A stretch of 42,940 nt of DNA from NCBI GenBank assembly GCA_045655325.1, contig JAZOOY010000001.1, positions 1 through 42,940 of the forward strand, in the 5' to 3' direction. Shown here in pieces: positions 40,420 through 42,940 of this stretch. Made by a program: the position numbers and the translations under genes. The notes below the pieces were generated by a model. That model did not search any database. It saw only the letters and a list, made by a program, of their open reading frames with translations, and was not told the DNA's origin. Position 1 is the first letter of the stretch; each line of letters opens with the position of its first letter. This DNA comes from UBA1738 sp045655325. Lineage in GTDB: Bacteria; Bacillota; Clostridia; UBA1381.

Positions 40420-40932
40420 TTATTTTTCAAATAATTTTCTTGCTTTTAGGAACAAAAGTATTAGTATTGCAAGGGTTAGTATAAACTCCGGTACCATATA
40501 TGTAGCCTGATACACGAGTGAGTATATCCACGGATTTTGTCCTGCTGGTGCGTATTCTGCAAAAAGTACCGCTCCTGATACTAGTGATGACAAAAATCTT
40601 CCCAAAACACCCACTGCTGAACCAACTACAAGACCCGGCAAAGTCTTTTTGAAAAGTCCCGCAAGGCCCAAAAGCCCAAAGGCAAGAACATAATCCAAAA
40701 GAATTGACATCGGGTGATAAATCACGCCTGCAATTAATAGTGAAAGCACTCCGTAAATTGCACCCGCACTGCATCCTGCCACCCAGCCTGAGCGAATGGC
40801 AATGAGCAAAATCGGCACCATTGTAAGGGCCACCGAGCCACCCTGTGGCATTTCCCATACCTTGATTAAACTGCAGACCACTGCCATTGCAACGGCTACT
40901 GCGACTTCGGTAAGTTTTCTTGTTTTCGTCAT
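40420..40932 (-). CDS. thiT: Thiamine ECF transporter substrate-binding subunit ThiT
   Basis: ThiT (YuaJ) is the membrane S-component that binds thiamine and works with the shared ECF energy module. The 170-residue protein has about six membrane helices and the family's thiamine-binding segments: KVWEMPQGGSVALTMVPILLIA near residues 24-45, GYxAGxxYGxLS-like AGCSAGAIYGVLSLL, and the HPMSILLDYVLAFGLLGLAG segment. AAAGGAGATG precedes the start. A TPP riboswitch and terminator lie directly upstream, confirming thiamine control. The ECF ATPases are not in this window. Confidence 0.95.
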   Translation of the reverse strand: MTKTRKLTEVAVAVAMAVVCSLIKVWEMPQGGSVALTMVPILLIAIRSGWVAGCSAGAIYGVLSLLIAGVIYHPMSILLDYVLAFGLLGLAGLFKKTLPGLVVGSAVGVLGRFLSSLVSGAVLFAEYAPAGQNPWIYSLVYQATYMVPEFILTLAILILLFLKARKLFEK

Positions 40933-40984
40933 TTTATGACATCTCCTTTTTTATTTATTTGACGAATAACTTCCCAATATTCAA

Positions 40985-41018
40985 AAGAAAAAGCATACCC
41001 AAAAAGGATATGCTTAAA
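40985..41018 (-). terminator. Terminator of the TPP riboswitch expression platform
   Basis: On the minus strand the arms at 41015-41006 and 41000-40991 pair over ten bases with a T-rich loop, followed by a T-rich run. It lies between the aptamer and thiT, so TPP binding is expected to favour this hairpin and stop transcription. Confidence 0.8.
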
Positions 41019-41032
41019 AAAATTCTTATTCT

Positions 41033-41121
41033 TAGAATCCCTACGCTGGCATTATCCATATCAGGTTATAGGGTCGGAATTTAAAACTCCCTCTCAGCCT
41101 GTCTCACAAGCTCCCCTTCTA
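41033..41121 (-). ncRNA. TPP (THI-box) riboswitch aptamer
   Basis: On the minus strand the RNA contains GGGGAGC, then GGCTGAGAGGGA, GACCCTATAACCTGAT, and TGGATAATGCCAGCGTAGGGA, all in the order and spacing of the TPP aptamer. TAGAA and TTCTA at the two ends close the P1 stem. CTGAGA and the CCTGAT/ATGCCAGCGTAGGGA segments form the two ligand-binding arms. It controls thiT through the terminator downstream. Confidence 0.97.
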
Positions 41122-41137
41122 TTATTCATCTACCAAT

Positions 41138-41166
41138 ATTTTATCACCAAATTTTGCCTTTGTCAA
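41138..41166 (-). promoter_or_regulatory. Predicted SigA promoter of thiT
   Basis: On the minus strand a perfect TTGACA (41166-41161) and TAAAAT (41143-41138) are 17 bases apart. The -35 overlaps the stop codon of the sigma factor gene. The -10 lies just before the TPP aptamer, so thiT has its own transcript. Confidence 0.9.
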
Positions 41167-41882
41167 GCATTGTCCTCAAGGTAAATATCACGGAATTTCT
41201 GGGTCACCTTTTTCTCCATTCGTGATATGTACATCTGTGATACTCCCCACTTTTTCGCAAGCTCCTTCTGGGTTGTTCCCTTATTGAAACGCTCACGGAA
41301 AAGCTCCGCTTCCTTCTCCGTCATTTGCGACATACAATAGTCAATAAAATCACGGTTTTCAATCAGGGTAAATCCCTCATCGTCAAATCCAACCATTGCC
41401 GACACACTAAGACCGCCGTCGGTATAGGCTTCGTCCTCTAAAGACTTGATAAATGCGGTATCGCCCACACGGTACGCTTCGACCAAAGTTTCCCTTGGCA
41501 TATCAAGAAGCTGGGCAATCTCGTCAATTGACAGGTTCTCCTGTTGTCTTTTTATGGTTTCTGCACGGCAAAAAATCTCATAAAGACGTCTTGGAATCTT
41601 GATTGAACCTGCTTTATCACGCAAAAATTTTCGAAGTTCACCCAAAACCGTTGGCGTCGCAAAGGTTGCAAACTGCACACCACGGTCAGGGTCAAACCTT
41701 TCCACCGATAGCATCAATCCCATACAGGCAACCTGATACAAATCGTCATAGTCAACGCCACTTCGCACAAACTTATACGCTAAGATTTTCGCCATATATG
41801 TATACTTTATAATAAGCTCGTCACGTATCTTTTTGTCGCCTGTTTCTTTATATTTTTTAAATAGTTCATATTCCCCGGGCAT
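41163..41882 (-). CDS. SigB/SigF-type (group 3) RNA polymerase sigma factor
   Basis: This 239-residue protein is a sigma-70 family factor with regions 2, 3 and 4. Region 2 shows DYDDLYQVACMGLMLSVERFDPDRGVQFATFATPTVLGELRKFLRDK. SIKIPRRLYEI marks the SigB/SigF type of stress factor rather than sporulation SigF or SigG, which use a VSR motif there. Region 3 contains LSIDEIAQLLDMPRETLVEAY. Region 4 has MTEKEAELFRERFNKGTTQKELAKKWGVSQMYISRMEKK. A GTG at 41891 is in frame, but GGAG eight bases before the ATG at 41882 favours that start. It follows the unknown membrane protein gene after five bases. No rsbV or rsbW anti-sigma system is nearby, so how it is kept in check is unclear. Confidence 0.9.
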   Translation of the reverse strand: MPGEYELFKKYKETGDKKIRDELIIKYTYMAKILAYKFVRSGVDYDDLYQVACMGLMLSVERFDPDRGVQFATFATPTVLGELRKFLRDKAGSIKIPRRLYEIFCRAETIKRQQENLSIDEIAQLLDMPRETLVEAYRVGDTAFIKSLEDEAYTDGGLSVSAMVGFDDEGFTLIENRDFIDYCMSQMTEKEAELFRERFNKGTTQKELAKKWGVSQMYISRMEKKVTQKFRDIYLEDNA

Positions 41883-41887
41883 TCTTA

Positions 41888-42517
41888 TCACTCCAAACCC
41901 AACAAGTGCCTGCTAAAGCGCACTCCATTTTCATAACGTGCCTTTTCAAGTTCATCTTCCTGTCTGTCTTCGGTCAGTTTAAGCACGCCTAAGTAAAGCT
42001 CATTGGTATCAATACCAAGGGCTGTTAATTTTTCATTTCCATTAAGGCTTACAACATATTCGTCAGCACTTCCGTCTGCCCATACGTCACAGCTTTCTAA
42101 AATTCCGACTTCCACCACAGTATCGGCAAACTTCTTTGACAGGATAAACACATAGGCTTCAGGCATTGACATTTCAACAGAAAATTTTGCAAAATTTGCC
42201 TGCATCATCTGTGCATCAATTTGCTCGTTCATAAAAATCGGCATAACATACACTTCATTTATACCGTTTCCTGTGCTATCAGCGATTACGCCTTCTGCCA
42301 AATCACGAATACCATCTGTTTGGCTTAAGACCAACTCCTGCTCCGTTACTGCGGTAATCTGCAGGTCATAGTTAGGTCTTGTTGCGCATTGCTGTAGGGT
42401 TGTTACCACTGTGAAAATTATAAAAAGCACACAAACAAAATGCCATTTATAGTATTCCCAGATATATTCCCACCATTTTGCCGTAAACTTCTTCGGCTTT
42501 TCTCCATAAACTTCCAT
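41888..42517 (-). CDS. Single-pass membrane protein upstream of the sigma factor, unknown
   Basis: This 209-residue protein is not one I can assign to a named family. A short cytoplasmic N-terminus rich in Lys, Trp and Tyr (FTAKWWEYIWEYYKWH) leads into one membrane helix (about 27-43). The remaining 165 residues are an extracytoplasmic domain with mixed alpha-beta character. There is no lipobox and no cysteine-rich region. An AAGGAC ribosome binding site precedes the ATG. The gene lies 47 bases after the M18 aminopeptidase gene and five bases before the sigma factor. That tight spacing suggests co-expression. A role as sensor or membrane anchor for the sigma factor is possible but is inference only. 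Confidence 0.75.
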   Translation of the reverse strand: MEVYGEKPKKFTAKWWEYIWEYYKWHFVCVLFIIFTVVTTLQQCATRPNYDLQITAVTEQELVLSQTDGIRDLAEGVIADSTGNGINEVYVMPIFMNEQIDAQMMQANFAKFSVEMSMPEAYVFILSKKFADTVVEVGILESCDVWADGSADEYVVSLNGNEKLTALGIDTNELYLGVLKLTEDRQEDELEKARYENGVRFSRHLLGLE

Positions 42518-42564
42518 TTAATTTAAGTCCTTCCGTATTTTATTTGCACATTAAAATACTTCCC

Positions 42565-42940
42565 TTATCTGTCCTTGTAAAAAGCCTTGTATGCGAGGTA
42601 CGCCATATAAATATCGCCTTTATGAGTAACCTCAAACGGTGAGTGCATTGATAAAACAGGCACACCGCAGTCGATTACGTCCATATTCATATTGGCAACG
42701 TACATTGCGATTGTTCCTCCGCCGCCCTGGTCAATTTTTCCAAGCTCACAGGTCTGCCAGATTACTTCGTTTTTGTTTAAAATTGTGGCAATCTCGTGGA
42801 CAAATTCGCTTGATGCATCAGATGCACCTGATTTTCCGCGTGAGCCTGTGTATTTCATAAGTGCAAGGCCACGGCCTGCAAAGGAGGAATTCTGCGGTTC
42901 GAATGCACTTTCATAGTTCGGGTCAACCGCTGCTGATACG
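42565..42940 (-). CDS. M18-family aminopeptidase, C-terminal part
   Basis: This is the C-terminal 124 residues of a zinc-dependent M18 aminopeptidase; the gene runs off the right edge. Visible family segments are GRGLALMKYTGSRGKSGASDASSEFV, WQTCELGKIDQGGGGTIAMYVA and VIDCGVPVLSMHSPFEVTHKGDIYMAYLAYKAF, which includes a His metal ligand. M18 enzymes remove acidic or neutral N-terminal residues from peptides in the cytoplasm. It is followed by the unknown membrane protein gene, with no terminator between them. Confidence 0.93.
   Translation of the reverse strand, partial: VSAAVDPNYESAFEPQNSSFAGRGLALMKYTGSRGKSGASDASSEFVHEIATILNKNEVIWQTCELGKIDQGGGGTIAMYVANMNMDVIDCGVPVLSMHSPFEVTHKGDIYMAYLAYKAFYKDR

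Overview
This window looks like chromosomal core sequence from a spore-forming member of the Firmicutes, class Clostridia. The evidence is a Spo0A gene, a complete eight-gene spoIIIA operon, GerW (YtfJ), Rel, GdpP, RemB, a CIRCE-controlled groESL operon, strong Shine-Dalgarno sites and TTGACA/TATAAT-type promoters with 17-base spacers. Almost all genes have clear family identities. I saw no rRNA, tRNA, CRISPR array, transposase, integrase or phage gene, and no stretch over 300 bases without a gene. Genus-level placement cannot be made from sequence reading alone.

Layout. 1-5691 (minus): recJ, rel, yaaA, recF, remB, gyrB (5' end only), a DNA repair/stringent response/replication operon in which dnaA and dnaN are absent from their usual place. 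5850-6014 (plus): a tiny gene for a protein that is 69% asparagine. 6069-9837 (minus): a class A PBP followed by mgtE. 10001-12423 (plus): a BofC-like lipoprotein, then groES-groEL under a CIRCE operator. 12467-18119 (minus): M50 protease, scpA, scpB, ytfI, gerW, a B12-binding radical SAM protein and a DUF2344 protein. 18297-19043 (plus): an unrecognised six-helix membrane protein. 19131-25198 (minus): spo0A with its own promoter and 0A box, an Asp23-family gene (yqhY), and spoIIIAH to spoIIIAA. 25305-26991 (minus): carD-ispD-ispF. 27229-28494 (plus): a zinc ribbon, coiled-coil, membrane-anchored YARHG protein. 28534-30771 (minus): a membrane diguanylate cyclase followed by rodA. 30985-31218 (plus): a 77-residue cysteine-containing protein. 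31226-38381 (minus): gdpP, rplI, dnaB, tilS, ftsH and a DUF1858 gene. 38576-40377 (plus): a phosphoribosyltransferase, mtnN and a Nudix hydrolase, a nucleotide salvage operon. 40420-42940 (minus): an M18 aminopeptidase (partial), an unknown single-pass membrane protein, a SigB/SigF-type sigma factor, and thiT under a TPP riboswitch.

Themes. Sporulation genes are grouped at 12-25 kb. Three nucleotide second-messenger enzymes are present: Rel for (p)ppGpp, GdpP for c-di-AMP and a GGDEF protein for c-di-GMP. The least explained items are the Asn-rich miniprotein, the sigma factor paired with a membrane protein and no recognisable RsbW/RsbV, the YARHG coiled-coil protein, the membrane protein convergent with spo0A, and the small cysteine-containing ORF with the neighbouring operon's terminator inside it. 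I see no clearly new multi-gene defence or metabolic system; the sigma factor/membrane protein pair is the best candidate for an undescribed regulatory module.
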